From assembly GCF_900105625.1 (NCBI RefSeq), contig NZ_FNSD01000001.1, forward strand, positions 62,001-126,000: 64,000 bases of DNA. Reading direction: 5' to 3'. A program made the translations under genes and the position numbers. This DNA comes from Terriglobus roseus. GTDB taxonomy: Bacteria; Acidobacteriota; Terriglobia; Terriglobales; Acidobacteriaceae. Below, piece by piece: positions 34,528 to 42,831 of this stretch (positions are counted from its first letter, which is position 1; each line of letters opens with the position of its first letter). The notes below the pieces were generated by a model, which was not told where the DNA came from, ran no database searches, and worked only from the letters and a program-made list of their open reading frames with translations.

Positions 34528-35923
34528 GCTTCTCCATGCGGCGATAGAGCGCGCCGCGGCTCAGTCCCAGGGCCTCCGCGGCACTACTGACATTGCCGTT
34601 GGCGCGCGTAAGCGCCTTACGGATGAGAATTGCCTCGACCGCTTCTAGACTAAGTTCGTCGAGACTCGGAGGTGCACCGCGATGCGATTGCAGTCCCAGG
34701 TCTGCGACAGCGATCCGCTCTCCGCGCGCCATCAACACCGCTCGCTCCATGGTGTGGTCGAGTTCGCGTACATTGCCGGGCCACGGGTACTGCAGAAGTA
34801 TCTGCATTGCTGCAGACTCGAACCCAAGCAGTGGCCTGCGATAACGCCCGGAATAGCGTGCGAGAAAGTGAGCCGCAAGGGCCGGAATGTCCTCGCGGCG
34901 ATCGCGCAAGGCAGGCAGGCGGATCTCGACAGTATTCAGGCGGAAAAGAAGATCATTGCGGAAACGTCCGTCAGAAGCTTCGCTCTGCAGGTCCGCATTA
35001 GTTGCGGAGAGGACACGGACATCCACGGATTGCGTGCGTGAGGAGCCGACGCGTTCCATCTCGCCCGACTCCAGCACGCGGAGCAGCTTGGCCTGCTGGC
35101 GCATGGGTATGTTGGCAATTTCATCGAGAAACAGCGTGCCGCCATTCGCAAGTTCGAAACGGCCGATGCGGTCTGTCCGCGCGTCAGTGAACGCGCCGCG
35201 AACGTGCCCGAAAAGCTCACTCTCGAAGGTTCCGTCAGAGAGCGCACCGGTATTAACAGCCACCAGCGTCCGCGAGGCACGGTGCGAGAGGCGATGCAGC
35301 ATCTGTGCGATGACCTCTTTGCCGGTCCCATGCTCACCGGTGATCAGAACGTTGGCATCGGACGGGCCGATGCGCGTCATAAGGTCTACGATCGGCTGCA
35401 TGGCGGGCGCATGTGCGATGAAGTCAGGTGCTCCAGCGGCGCGCAGTAGCTGATTCTCTGCCTCGAGGCGAAGTGTCTGCTTCTGGCTGCGATAGAGCTC
35501 GATCTGTGTGCGGAGGATGCTAAGAAGACGTTCGTTGTCCCAGGGCTTTTGAATGAAGTCGCCTGCACCCGCACGAATTGCTTCGACGGCGATATCGATG
35601 TTTCCCCATGCGGTCATCACCACGATCGGCATCGGCGCATATTGATCGCGAATGCGTGCAATCAGTTCGATGCCCTCCTGCCCGGAGGTGGTATGACGCG
35701 TGTAGTTCAGGTCAATAAGTGCCACGTCGAAGCTGCTGTGTGAGAGCGTGTCGAGCACGAGCGATGGCGTGTTGACAGCCTCAACTACATAGCCCTGCGG
35801 TTTGAGCAAGAGGCGTAACGCATCAAGGATGTGTGGCTGATCATCCGCGACGAGGACGCGGCACGGACGCTTGTCCGTGCTGAGACCTGCAGTGTCCGGG
35901 GTGCTGGCTTGTTCCGCGATCAT
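34517..35923 (-). CDS. NtrC-family sigma-54 response regulator (GAFTDA variant)
   Basis: 468 aa in three parts. Receiver: Asp27/Asp28, phospho-acceptor Asp71 in VALIDLNY, Lys126 in FIQKPW. AAA+ ATPase: Walker A is GEHGTGKE (196-203) rather than GESGTGKE, Walker B is GGTLFLDEI, and the sigma-54 loop reads GAFTDA (243-248) instead of GAFTGA. DNA-binding: Fis-type helix-turn-helix at the end (NVSSAAEALGLSRGALYRRMEKHGI, last 25 residues, quoted only as evidence of type by its SRGALYRR). It likely activates this efflux operon through a sigma-54 promoter. The gene lies 16 bp after tolC and overlaps the kinase gene. Confidence 0.93.
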   Translation of the reverse strand: MIAEQASTPDTAGLSTDKRPCRVLVADDQPHILDALRLLLKPQGYVVEAVNTPSLVLDTLSHSSFDVALIDLNYTRHTTSGQEGIELIARIRDQYAPMPIVVMTAWGNIDIAVEAIRAGAGDFIQKPWDNERLLSILRTQIELYRSQKQTLRLEAENQLLRAAGAPDFIAHAPAMQPIVDLMTRIGPSDANVLITGEHGTGKEVIAQMLHRLSHRASRTLVAVNTGALSDGTFESELFGHVRGAFTDARTDRIGRFELANGGTLFLDEIANIPMRQQAKLLRVLESGEMERVGSSRTQSVDVRVLSATNADLQSEASDGRFRNDLLFRLNTVEIRLPALRDRREDIPALAAHFLARYSGRYRRPLLGFESAAMQILLQYPWPGNVRELDHTMERAVLMARGERIAVADLGLQSHRGAPPSLDELSLEAVEAILIRKALTRANGNVSSAAEALGLSRGALYRRMEKHGI

Positions 35924-35938
35924 GCCTGTCCTTCTAGG

Positions 35939-37849
35939 TTATTGCGCTCGCGCCGTGACGACGCCGGTCCTGGCTGATTCTATCGAAATGCCATTTGCGT
36001 TGAGCGTGGAACCGATCGCACGGTCCAGTTCAATCCTTGCCTTTTGATACGACGTCATCGCAGCGACGAGCGTGGATTCCGCTGTTGAAAGGTCTTTTTG
36101 GGCACCAAGCGTCTGAACATTTGACCCCGCTCCAAGGTCTTGTTCTTTCTTCGTGATGTCGAAGGTCTTTGAGGCGAGATCACGAGACTTCTGCGCGGCG
36201 ACGACTCGAGCCTGACTCTGCTGCAGAGCGTACTGCGCATTGCGGACTTCAATGCGGATCTGCTTCTTCAGTTGTTGCAGGCGGAGTTCAGCCTGGCGGG
36301 TTTCGAGCTCGGACCGATATTGGTCGGACTTGGCTACGCGGTTGCGAATAGGGACGTTGACCGCGATGCCCACGTAATAGTCCGGTGCACTGTTGTTGAA
36401 AGCGTTCGCCATAGACCCGCCAAAGTTGCTGGGAGCTGTCGAGACGACGTTCGATGCAGGGTTCCGCTCGCCGGCCAGGCCTGTGCCTCCGTAAAAACCG
36501 GTAAGCGCTACGCTGGGCAGTAGAGCGTTACGTGCGGCATCACGGCTGATACTCCGGTTCTGCAGATCGATATCCGACTCCGAAAGTTCAAGCCGCGCGC
36601 TCAGCGCCTGCGCAATGATGTCCTCCGTCGCCTCTGTCGCGGCGGTGACCGGTGTTGTGCTTTGGTCGGTCGGATGGACCGGCATCGCCTCCAGAATGGG
36701 ATCGTCGAGATTACGCGTCAAAGCGTTCTTGATGAGCAGTTCCTGGAATTGCAGGGCCGACTTTGCGATCGTCAGGTCCTGCTCACGATTCGCTACCTCC
36801 GCCTCGTCCTTCATGACTTCCATGGCGGGAATGGCTTCGAGCGCAAGCTGCTTCCGTCCGTTGTCGAGAGTGCTTTGCGCAAAGGCCAACGCCCGATCTT
36901 TCACCTGCTCGTCTTCGTAGGCCGCCACCAGATCCCAGTACATGTTGGCGATCTGCGTAACGGTCGTGATGATTTGCAGCTTGAATGCCTCATCCGAGAT
37001 CTTCTGGTTGTTCTTCGCGATGCGCAGGAAACGCAGATTGGGCCCTAGCCCAAAGCCGGCGAGCAGTTGCTGTTGCACCTGGACGTGATAGTAGGTGTTG
37101 AGTGTTGGGTTCAGGAAGGTGTAGGGACTGTTCTGCGCAGTGCGATTATTTTGCAGGACCGCTGAGACGGTGGTTCCGGTAGCGAAAGACTGAACGAAGT
37201 TCACGTTGCCATTTACGGTGTTCTGCTGCAGCCGCTGCACTCCATAGACAGAAGTATTGGAGAGGGGCTGCGTGTAGTGCTCAAGGTTCAGGTTCCCGCT
37301 GAGCGTGGGATCGTACGACTGCACGTTGGTGCCGGTACCGAGTGTCGATTGCACCAGTCCCGACGCGCCTGAACCTGCACCGCCCGCGCCACCGGAAGTA
37401 CCTCCAGCGCCGGCGCCACTCGCTGAAGATCCGAAGCCACCGACACCGCCTCCGGGTGTGTTTTGAACGACACCTGTATTCACACCGCGGAAAGATGCAC
37501 CAGCCCGCGTTCGCAGGATGTCTGCCTGCGCGATCGGCAGGTTGTAGCGCGCGATGGCGATGTCGAGGTTGTTCTCAAGCGCCAGGTCAATGGCGTCGCG
37601 CAGCGAGAGTTGGATTGCACCGTCGCGAATCAGAGCGTCGAGCCGCGGCGAGTTGGCCAGGTTCGGACTTGGAACCAGTGTCGCGCGGTAGGTGTTGACG
37701 GGATTCCATGAGTGCGGAATATCCAGACGCAACGCGGGCGTAGCCGACGCTGCCGGTGTCTTTGCGGCCGAAGTCGAGACCTGCTGTGCCGGCGTAACCA
37801 GCGCGGGTACGAGCATTGCCACAACGATGCTTTGCTTGAAAAATGTCAT
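35939..37849 (-). CDS. TolC-family outer membrane efflux protein
   Basis: 636 aa, longer than E. coli TolC because of a Gly/Ser/Ala-rich insert (about residues 125-165). Signal peptide (SIVVAMLVPALVTPAQQ), then the two OEP repeats: SLRDAIDLALENNLDIAIARYN and SARLELSESDIDLQNRSI, with the second repeat's VPIRNRVAKSDQYRSELETRQAEL and long coiled helices. Forms the trimeric outer membrane channel for the MFP-ABC transporter encoded upstream. Overlaps the permease gene by ATGA. Confidence 0.9.
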   Translation of the reverse strand: MTFFKQSIVVAMLVPALVTPAQQVSTSAAKTPAASATPALRLDIPHSWNPVNTYRATLVPSPNLANSPRLDALIRDGAIQLSLRDAIDLALENNLDIAIARYNLPIAQADILRTRAGASFRGVNTGVVQNTPGGGVGGFGSSASGAGAGGTSGGAGGAGSGASGLVQSTLGTGTNVQSYDPTLSGNLNLEHYTQPLSNTSVYGVQRLQQNTVNGNVNFVQSFATGTTVSAVLQNNRTAQNSPYTFLNPTLNTYYHVQVQQQLLAGFGLGPNLRFLRIAKNNQKISDEAFKLQIITTVTQIANMYWDLVAAYEDEQVKDRALAFAQSTLDNGRKQLALEAIPAMEVMKDEAEVANREQDLTIAKSALQFQELLIKNALTRNLDDPILEAMPVHPTDQSTTPVTAATEATEDIIAQALSARLELSESDIDLQNRSISRDAARNALLPSVALTGFYGGTGLAGERNPASNVVSTAPSNFGGSMANAFNNSAPDYYVGIAVNVPIRNRVAKSDQYRSELETRQAELRLQQLKKQIRIEVRNAQYALQQSQARVVAAQKSRDLASKTFDITKKEQDLGAGSNVQTLGAQKDLSTAESTLVAAMTSYQKARIELDRAIGSTLNANGISIESARTGVVTARAQ

Positions 37850-40386
37850 TCGGTACGCAACGCTTTCACAGGATCAGTAGAGGCAGCACGTAATGCGGGA
37901 ACCAGACTTGCGACCCACGCAGCGAGCAGCAACGCGCCCACGGCAAAGAGGATGGAGAGTCCATCCACACCAGTAATGCCATAGAGCAACGTCTTCAGGT
38001 ACCGGCTGCAGAGGAAGACAACAGGAACCCCGATTACAAGGCCCACGATGCTTTGCAGCATGGCCTCCATCATGACGGATCGGACCACAAGCGGTCGGCT
38101 TGCGCCAAGCGCCATTCGAATCCCGATCTCTGCGGTGCGGCGCACAACAAGGTACGCTGTGACGCCATAGAGCCCGACCGACGCGAGTGCGAGTGCCAGC
38201 AATCCGAACATGCCCGTGAGTCGCGACAACAGACGTTCCTGGTTGAAGCGGCCATCGATCTGTTTCTCAAAAGTGCTGTACTCTACGACCGTCAAATTCG
38301 GGTCGATCGCTGCGAAGGTCCGACGGACTTGCGATTCAAGCCCTTCGATCGGACGGTCGAGCTGCAGCATCATGGCACCGACATACAGCGAGCGTACGGA
38401 GGGGCCGTCGGACTCGGGCGCCTGCTGCAATAGCGGCCGGAAGTACATGGCGCGCTGCGGCTCTTTCTCGTTGTTGTACTTTGCATCGGTCACGACGCCG
38501 ACGATCTCGATTTCATGTGCACTCTTCAGACCACCCAGGCCAAAATGATGTCCGATCGGATCCTGCCCATTCGGAAAGAACTTCTTCACGAAGGCCTGAT
38601 TGACGACTGCGACAGCAGGAGATGTGGCCGTGTCCTGGGGGCCTATCCAGCGGCCACGAACGAGCTTGTGGCCAACAAGCTGCAGGAAGTCCGGGCTCAC
38701 ACGGGTCCAGGACGAACCAATCTGGTCATGAAGGCCCGGCTCGCCTTTGCCTTCAATCTGCACACCTTCACCCCAGTTATTGCCCTCCAGGGGGGAATAC
38801 GTCGCGAGGCCAACTCGGGCGACTCCCGGGATGGCGCGGAAGCGATCCTGCAGGTTGTCATAGAGCGCTTGCAGTGCCGCAGGTTTGAAGCCTGCATCGT
38901 AAGGGCTCAGATGTACCACAACCCGATTTTCGCGGATCACTCCGAAGTCCTGATGTTGCAGCTTGTTCAAGCTGCGCGTGAGCATGCTGGCAGCGACTAA
39001 CAGAACGAGGGAGAGAGCCGCCTGCAGGATGACAAGCGTCCGCTGCAGGATGGGTGCGCTATCCCGCGTGGAACGGTTGGCTCCGCGCAATGCCTCCGCA
39101 GGATCGGAGTGCGAGGTGATCCAAGCAGGTGCAACGCCAAAGACGATGCCGGTCAGCAACGACAGAACGAACGCGAAGAGCAACACCAGCGGTGACGGGC
39201 TTGCCTGGATGGGAAGGCCGACGGCATCGGGAAAGGCGAGCGCGATCAGCGCACGCGTGCCCAGGTAGGCAACGACGAGACCCGCGACGCCACCGATGAT
39301 TGAGAGCGTGATGCTTTCCGTAAGCATCTGCCGAATCAGTGTGGAGCGCTGTGCTCCAAGTGCCATACGGATTGAGGTCTGTGTGCGTCGGGCAAGTCCG
39401 CGCACCAGCACCAGGTTCGCAATATTAGCGCAGGCGATAAGCAACACGAGTGCGGAGATCGCCATAAGCAGGTGAAGTCCGGATCCGAAGTTTTGCTGCA
39501 TATTGCCGACGCCAATGGCGGCGGGAACGATGATGGTGTGAGTTTTCTGCAGATCGGCTTCGGCGCCAGCACGTTTATAGACGCCAAGTTGCGGCAACCA
39601 CTGTCGGAGTTCACCGCTGACCTTCGCCTGTAGCGGACCGATCTGCACGCCTGGCTTGACGCGGCCCATCATGTAGACCCAGTTGGCCTCGTGGCGATGC
39701 AGGATGGACGTCGACGTCATGACTGGCTCGCTCGAGAAGGGAAGATAGATATCCGGCGGAGCATCGTTCATGCGTTCGCCGTAGAAGGCGGGTGGCGTGA
39801 TGCCGACGACAGTCACCGGATGCGTGTTAACGGCGACCGTGGCGCCGACAATGGACGGGTCACTCGCGAAGATGCGCTGCCAAGCACCGTAAGAGAGGAC
39901 CGCGGCGATCGGCGCGCCCTCGCGATCGTCCGATGTCGAAAGCATGCGTCCCGCACCCGGCTCAACGCCCAGCATGGAGAAGTAGTTTCCGCTGATGAAT
40001 TCGCTGCGGACGGAATGCGGCTGCTCTCCCTGACCTTCGCGCCGCACGGTGACCCTGTCTCCGCCAGAGGCCTGCATTGCGGCAAGCTGCTCAAACTCAG
40101 GTGTGTGGTCGCGTACGTATTGGTAGAGGTCGTAGGCAAAGATGGAGTACTTGTCTTCGTCCGGAATACCGCCATTGACGCAGCAGTCATCGTTATCACC
40201 GATGCGATACAGCATCTTTGGTTCTTTCACCGGCAGGTCGCGCAGCAGCACCGCATTCACCAGGGTGAAGATGGATGCATTGGCGCCGATACCCAGCGCG
40301 AGCGTCAGCACTGCGGTAAGGGTGAAGCCCGGGGCATTGCGAAGCTGTCGAAGCGCAAGACGGATGTCGCTGATGAGTTGTCCCAT
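37846..40386 (-). CDS. MacB/FtsX-type ABC permease (acidobacterial duplicated type)
   Basis: 846 aa, far longer than E. coli MacB's membrane part, with two FtsX/MacB_PCD units. N-terminal DIRLALRQLRNAPGFTLTAVL leads into helix 1 and a large periplasmic domain (about 45-275), then FtsX helices (LHLLMAISALVLLIACANIANLVLVRGLARRTQTSIRMALGA, seen at about 310-350). The second unit repeats this, ending LALALASVGLYGVTAYLVVRRTAEIGIRMALGA (near 740-775). This duplicated form is expanded in Acidobacteria. AGGAGG lies 5 nt before the ATG. Works with the ATPase and MFP upstream and TolC downstream; substrate unknown (macrolides, peptides or lipids are the family range). Confidence 0.92.
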   Translation of the reverse strand: MGQLISDIRLALRQLRNAPGFTLTAVLTLALGIGANASIFTLVNAVLLRDLPVKEPKMLYRIGDNDDCCVNGGIPDEDKYSIFAYDLYQYVRDHTPEFEQLAAMQASGGDRVTVRREGQGEQPHSVRSEFISGNYFSMLGVEPGAGRMLSTSDDREGAPIAAVLSYGAWQRIFASDPSIVGATVAVNTHPVTVVGITPPAFYGERMNDAPPDIYLPFSSEPVMTSTSILHRHEANWVYMMGRVKPGVQIGPLQAKVSGELRQWLPQLGVYKRAGAEADLQKTHTIIVPAAIGVGNMQQNFGSGLHLLMAISALVLLIACANIANLVLVRGLARRTQTSIRMALGAQRSTLIRQMLTESITLSIIGGVAGLVVAYLGTRALIALAFPDAVGLPIQASPSPLVLLFAFVLSLLTGIVFGVAPAWITSHSDPAEALRGANRSTRDSAPILQRTLVILQAALSLVLLVAASMLTRSLNKLQHQDFGVIRENRVVVHLSPYDAGFKPAALQALYDNLQDRFRAIPGVARVGLATYSPLEGNNWGEGVQIEGKGEPGLHDQIGSSWTRVSPDFLQLVGHKLVRGRWIGPQDTATSPAVAVVNQAFVKKFFPNGQDPIGHHFGLGGLKSAHEIEIVGVVTDAKYNNEKEPQRAMYFRPLLQQAPESDGPSVRSLYVGAMMLQLDRPIEGLESQVRRTFAAIDPNLTVVEYSTFEKQIDGRFNQERLLSRLTGMFGLLALALASVGLYGVTAYLVVRRTAEIGIRMALGASRPLVVRSVMMEAMLQSIVGLVIGVPVVFLCSRYLKTLLYGITGVDGLSILFAVGALLLAAWVASLVPALRAASTDPVKALRTE

Positions 40387-40407
40387 ACTGCCCTCCTGGG
40401 TGTGCGC

Positions 40408-41118
40408 TTAGACTTCTGCAAGCAGGCGGTTGAGTTCGCCTTCCGCAACGACCTTGCCGTCGAACAGATGCACCTGGCGCTGTGCATGGGCGGCGAAGCG
40501 TGGATCGTGGGTCACCATGCAGATGGTTGCGCCGTCGGCATGCAGCTCTTGCAGCAGCTTCATCACAGCCTCACCATTACGCGAATCAAGATTTCCCGTG
40601 GGCTCGTCGGCCAGCAGGATGGAGGGTGTGCCAGCGAGCGCTCGAGCCACAGCCACGCGCTGCTGCTGGCCGCCGGATAGCTGCGCAGGGAAATGACGCA
40701 TCCGATGCGCCATGTTGACGCGCTCGAGCGCCTCGCCCGCGCGTCGCTTTCGCTCCGTCGCGCTCATACCCGGACGGTAAGTCAGTGGAAGCTCGACGTT
40801 CTCGGCAACGGTGAGATCGCCGATTAGATTGAAGCTCTGAAAGATAAAACCAATTTCCTGGTTGCGGATGCGGGAACGGTCCGCGAAGTTTAGATTCGCA
40901 ACCTGCTTGCCGTTGAGCTGGTACTGGCCGCCCGTGGGCGTGTCCAGCAGTCCAATGATGGAGAGCAGCGTCGATTTCCCGCACCCTGAAGGCCCGGACA
41001 TCGCAACGTATTCGCCACGTTCGATCGTCAGGTGAATTCCACTCAGTGCGTGGGTCTCGATTTCGTCGGTGTAAAAGACCTTCGTGAGGCCTTCAATGTG
41101 GATGAGCGGTTCAGCCAT
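40408..41118 (-). CDS. ABC transporter ATPase, MacB/LolD type
   Basis: 236-aa nucleotide-binding subunit. Walker A GPSGCGKST, Q-loop in IGFIFQSFNLIGDLT, signature LSGGQQQRVAVARAL, Walker B ILLADEPTGNLDS, H-loop in MVTHDPRFA. LADEPTGNLD is typical of the MacB/LolD/FtsE group that powers FtsX-type permeases. GGAGG lies 8 nt before the ATG. Second gene of the operon. Confidence 0.95.
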   Translation of the reverse strand: MAEPLIHIEGLTKVFYTDEIETHALSGIHLTIERGEYVAMSGPSGCGKSTLLSIIGLLDTPTGGQYQLNGKQVANLNFADRSRIRNQEIGFIFQSFNLIGDLTVAENVELPLTYRPGMSATERKRRAGEALERVNMAHRMRHFPAQLSGGQQQRVAVARALAGTPSILLADEPTGNLDSRNGEAVMKLLQELHADGATICMVTHDPRFAAHAQRQVHLFDGKVVAEGELNRLLAEV

Positions 41119-41134
41119 GGCAAGATCCTCCGGA

Positions 41135-42394
41135 CTACTCGATTCGAATGCGGTCAGTGTTGTCCCAACGTGTCATGTCGGAAAGGATGACGGTGTCACC
41201 CTCGGTCAGGCCCTCGATGACCTGCAAGCTGTTCACTGAAGCTTTGCCTGCTTTGACAGGTACGCGGATTGCAGACTTGCCGTCGACGGAAAGTTTGAAG
41301 AGACTGAGCGTGCTGTTTTCGTTACCACTGGAAGGCCGGCCAACATAGAGCACATTCGTCATGCGGTCGAGGTCAATCGTGCCATCTACGCTGAGGTCAG
41401 GCCGCGCGCCCTGCGGCAGTGTGCCAGCCAGTTCGACATCCACGGTTACGGTGCCCGCGACTACCGCAGGATCGATACGCATGACCTTGCCGTTAATGAC
41501 GCCATTGTGAGTGTCGACCTCAGCAGGCTGGCCGATCTGGATCTCGCGTGCCTGCGTCTCTGCGATCTTCAGACTCGCCTTCAACTGGTCCGGCTGGACG
41601 ACCTTTGCCAACGTCGTTCCGGGCGCCACATGTTCGCCCACCTGGTGGGGCAGATCAACCAGCACGCCGCTGATGCCGGCGCGAACGCTCAGTGCTTCCT
41701 GTTGCTTTTGCTTCAGAGCCAGAAGTGCCTGAGCCTGCTGCACCTTTGTCTGCTGCACAGCCAGCTGGGTTTCGATTGCCTTTTCGTTCAATTGAAGGCG
41801 CTGCGCCTCAATGTCATTACGGGTCGTAAGTTCGTCGGCCTTGCCCTTGGAGGCCTTGTAGCTGAGTCCGCTGATGACGCCGAGGTCATAGAGCGACTTG
41901 TCCGTGCTGGCTTGCAGCTGCGCCTGATCGTGATCTGCATGCACGGTCGCGGCGCCGGCGCGCTGCGTCATCAGATCGCTCTGAAGCTTGGCGCGGGTAT
42001 TCGTGTAGTCTGCCTGCGCGGCCTTGAGCTGAAGCTGTGCGTCCAGAAGCTCTTGCTGCACCTGCGGATCAACCAGGTCCATCAGCAACGTGTCCGGCTC
42101 AACGCGTGCGCCCGGCAGCACGCGAATGCGGACGACCGTGGCTTCGGTTTCAGCAGGGATGAGACGGATTCGGTCTTCGCGCGGAACAAGCGTACCGGGA
42201 CCGCGCACCTGCCGTAACATGGGACCGCGCTTTACGGTATCCGTCCAGATCGACGCGCGCTCAACGACGGGACTGGCTGGTTTCAGCCTCAACGCGAACA
42301 CCGCGCCCGTTGCCACGAGCACAGTAATCACCGCCCCAAGGGTGATCTGACGCCGCAATCGCTTCTTCTTTAGGTCAGGCCTTTGAATGTCCAT
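41135..42394 (-). CDS. HlyD-family membrane fusion protein
   Basis: 419-aa periplasmic adaptor. One N-terminal membrane helix (ITLGAVITVLVATGAVFAL), a barrel-sandwich (GTLVPREDRIRLIPAETEATVVRI, VLPGARVEPDTLLMDL), a long coiled-coil hairpin rich in Gln/Ala/Lys (about 125-235), the second lipoyl half (GVLVDLPHQVGEHVAPGTTLAKV) and beta-barrel/membrane-proximal parts. It bridges the ABC permease and TolC. No Shine-Dalgarno is visible and the proposed sigma-54 element would leave a very short leader, so this start may be near-leaderless. Confidence 0.9.
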   Translation of the reverse strand: MDIQRPDLKKKRLRRQITLGAVITVLVATGAVFALRLKPASPVVERASIWTDTVKRGPMLRQVRGPGTLVPREDRIRLIPAETEATVVRIRVLPGARVEPDTLLMDLVDPQVQQELLDAQLQLKAAQADYTNTRAKLQSDLMTQRAGAATVHADHDQAQLQASTDKSLYDLGVISGLSYKASKGKADELTTRNDIEAQRLQLNEKAIETQLAVQQTKVQQAQALLALKQKQQEALSVRAGISGVLVDLPHQVGEHVAPGTTLAKVVQPDQLKASLKIAETQAREIQIGQPAEVDTHNGVINGKVMRIDPAVVAGTVTVDVELAGTLPQGARPDLSVDGTIDLDRMTNVLYVGRPSSGNENSTLSLFKLSVDGKSAIRVPVKAGKASVNSLQVIEGLTEGDTVILSDMTRWDNTDRIRIE

Positions 42395-42409
42395 TCGCGA
42401 CTGACAAGG

Positions 42410-42426
42410 TGCACGAAGGGGTCCAA
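42410..42426 (-). promoter_or_regulatory. possible sigma-54 (-24/-12) promoter
   Basis: Minus strand TTGGACCCCTTCGTGCA keeps the invariant GG and GC with the required 10-nt spacing and TTGG...TGCA ends of the consensus TTGGCAC-N5-TTGCA. It fits an operon that encodes its own NtrC-type activator. Doubt: the predicted start of transcription (about 42399) is only 5 nt before the first ATG. Confidence 0.35.
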
Positions 42427-42497
42427 AGAGCAGCTAAGCAGAATGAGCTACTTACGAGGGTAAGGGCTCGAGGAGGATGTTCGATAGCAGAACGCGC

Positions 42498-42513
42498 TGT
42501 CCATTTCCGGACA
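42498..42513. promoter_or_regulatory. candidate enhancer site TGTCC-N6-GGACA
   Basis: Perfect inverted repeat TGTCC ATTTCC GGACA, about 75-100 bp upstream of the possible -24 element, the usual distance for an NtrC-type activator dimer. Confidence 0.35.
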
Positions 42514-42619
42514 CTCGCAGCGCTCTCTCGTGTCTACCTGCTTAGAAAAGTTGTCGTCGGTTTACTTAGGGGCTTTCACGTCAGACGAGCAGGTCGCTCA
42601 AGTCATCGAAAGATAAAGG

Positions 42620-42707
42620 TGGCGGAGAGACAGGGATTCGAACCCTGGATACCTTGCGGTATACACGCTTTCCAAGCGTGCGCCTTCAGCCACTCGGCCA
42701 TCTCTCC
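42620..42707 (-). tRNA. tRNA-Ser (anticodon GGA)
   Basis: Class II tRNA with acceptor stem GGAGAGA/TCTCTCC, discriminator G and encoded CCA. Anticodon arm ACGCT-TGGAAAG-CGT region gives anticodon GGA (UCC/UCU codons). Long variable arm (TATACCGCAAGGTAT) and TTCGAAT T-loop. No integrase or att repeat is near. Confidence 0.95.
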
Positions 42708-42831
42708 GCGTAGATCTATTTTACACGAGTGTAAGCGTCACCCCTTTGGGCGCCATGCTTGTTCTTGGAGGCGTGGGCGGGATATGGTTTTTCTCTGGAC
42801 AGGTGCTGCATGACAGCCCTAAGGAGATCCA

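Noticed and set aside
39691-40680. 329-codon plus-strand frame
   Set aside because: Lies opposite the ABC permease and ATPase genes, which have clear motifs; no domain signal in the shadow.
42620-42831. Possible integration site at tRNA-Ser
   Set aside because: No integrase, direct repeat of the tRNA end or compositional break was seen on either side.
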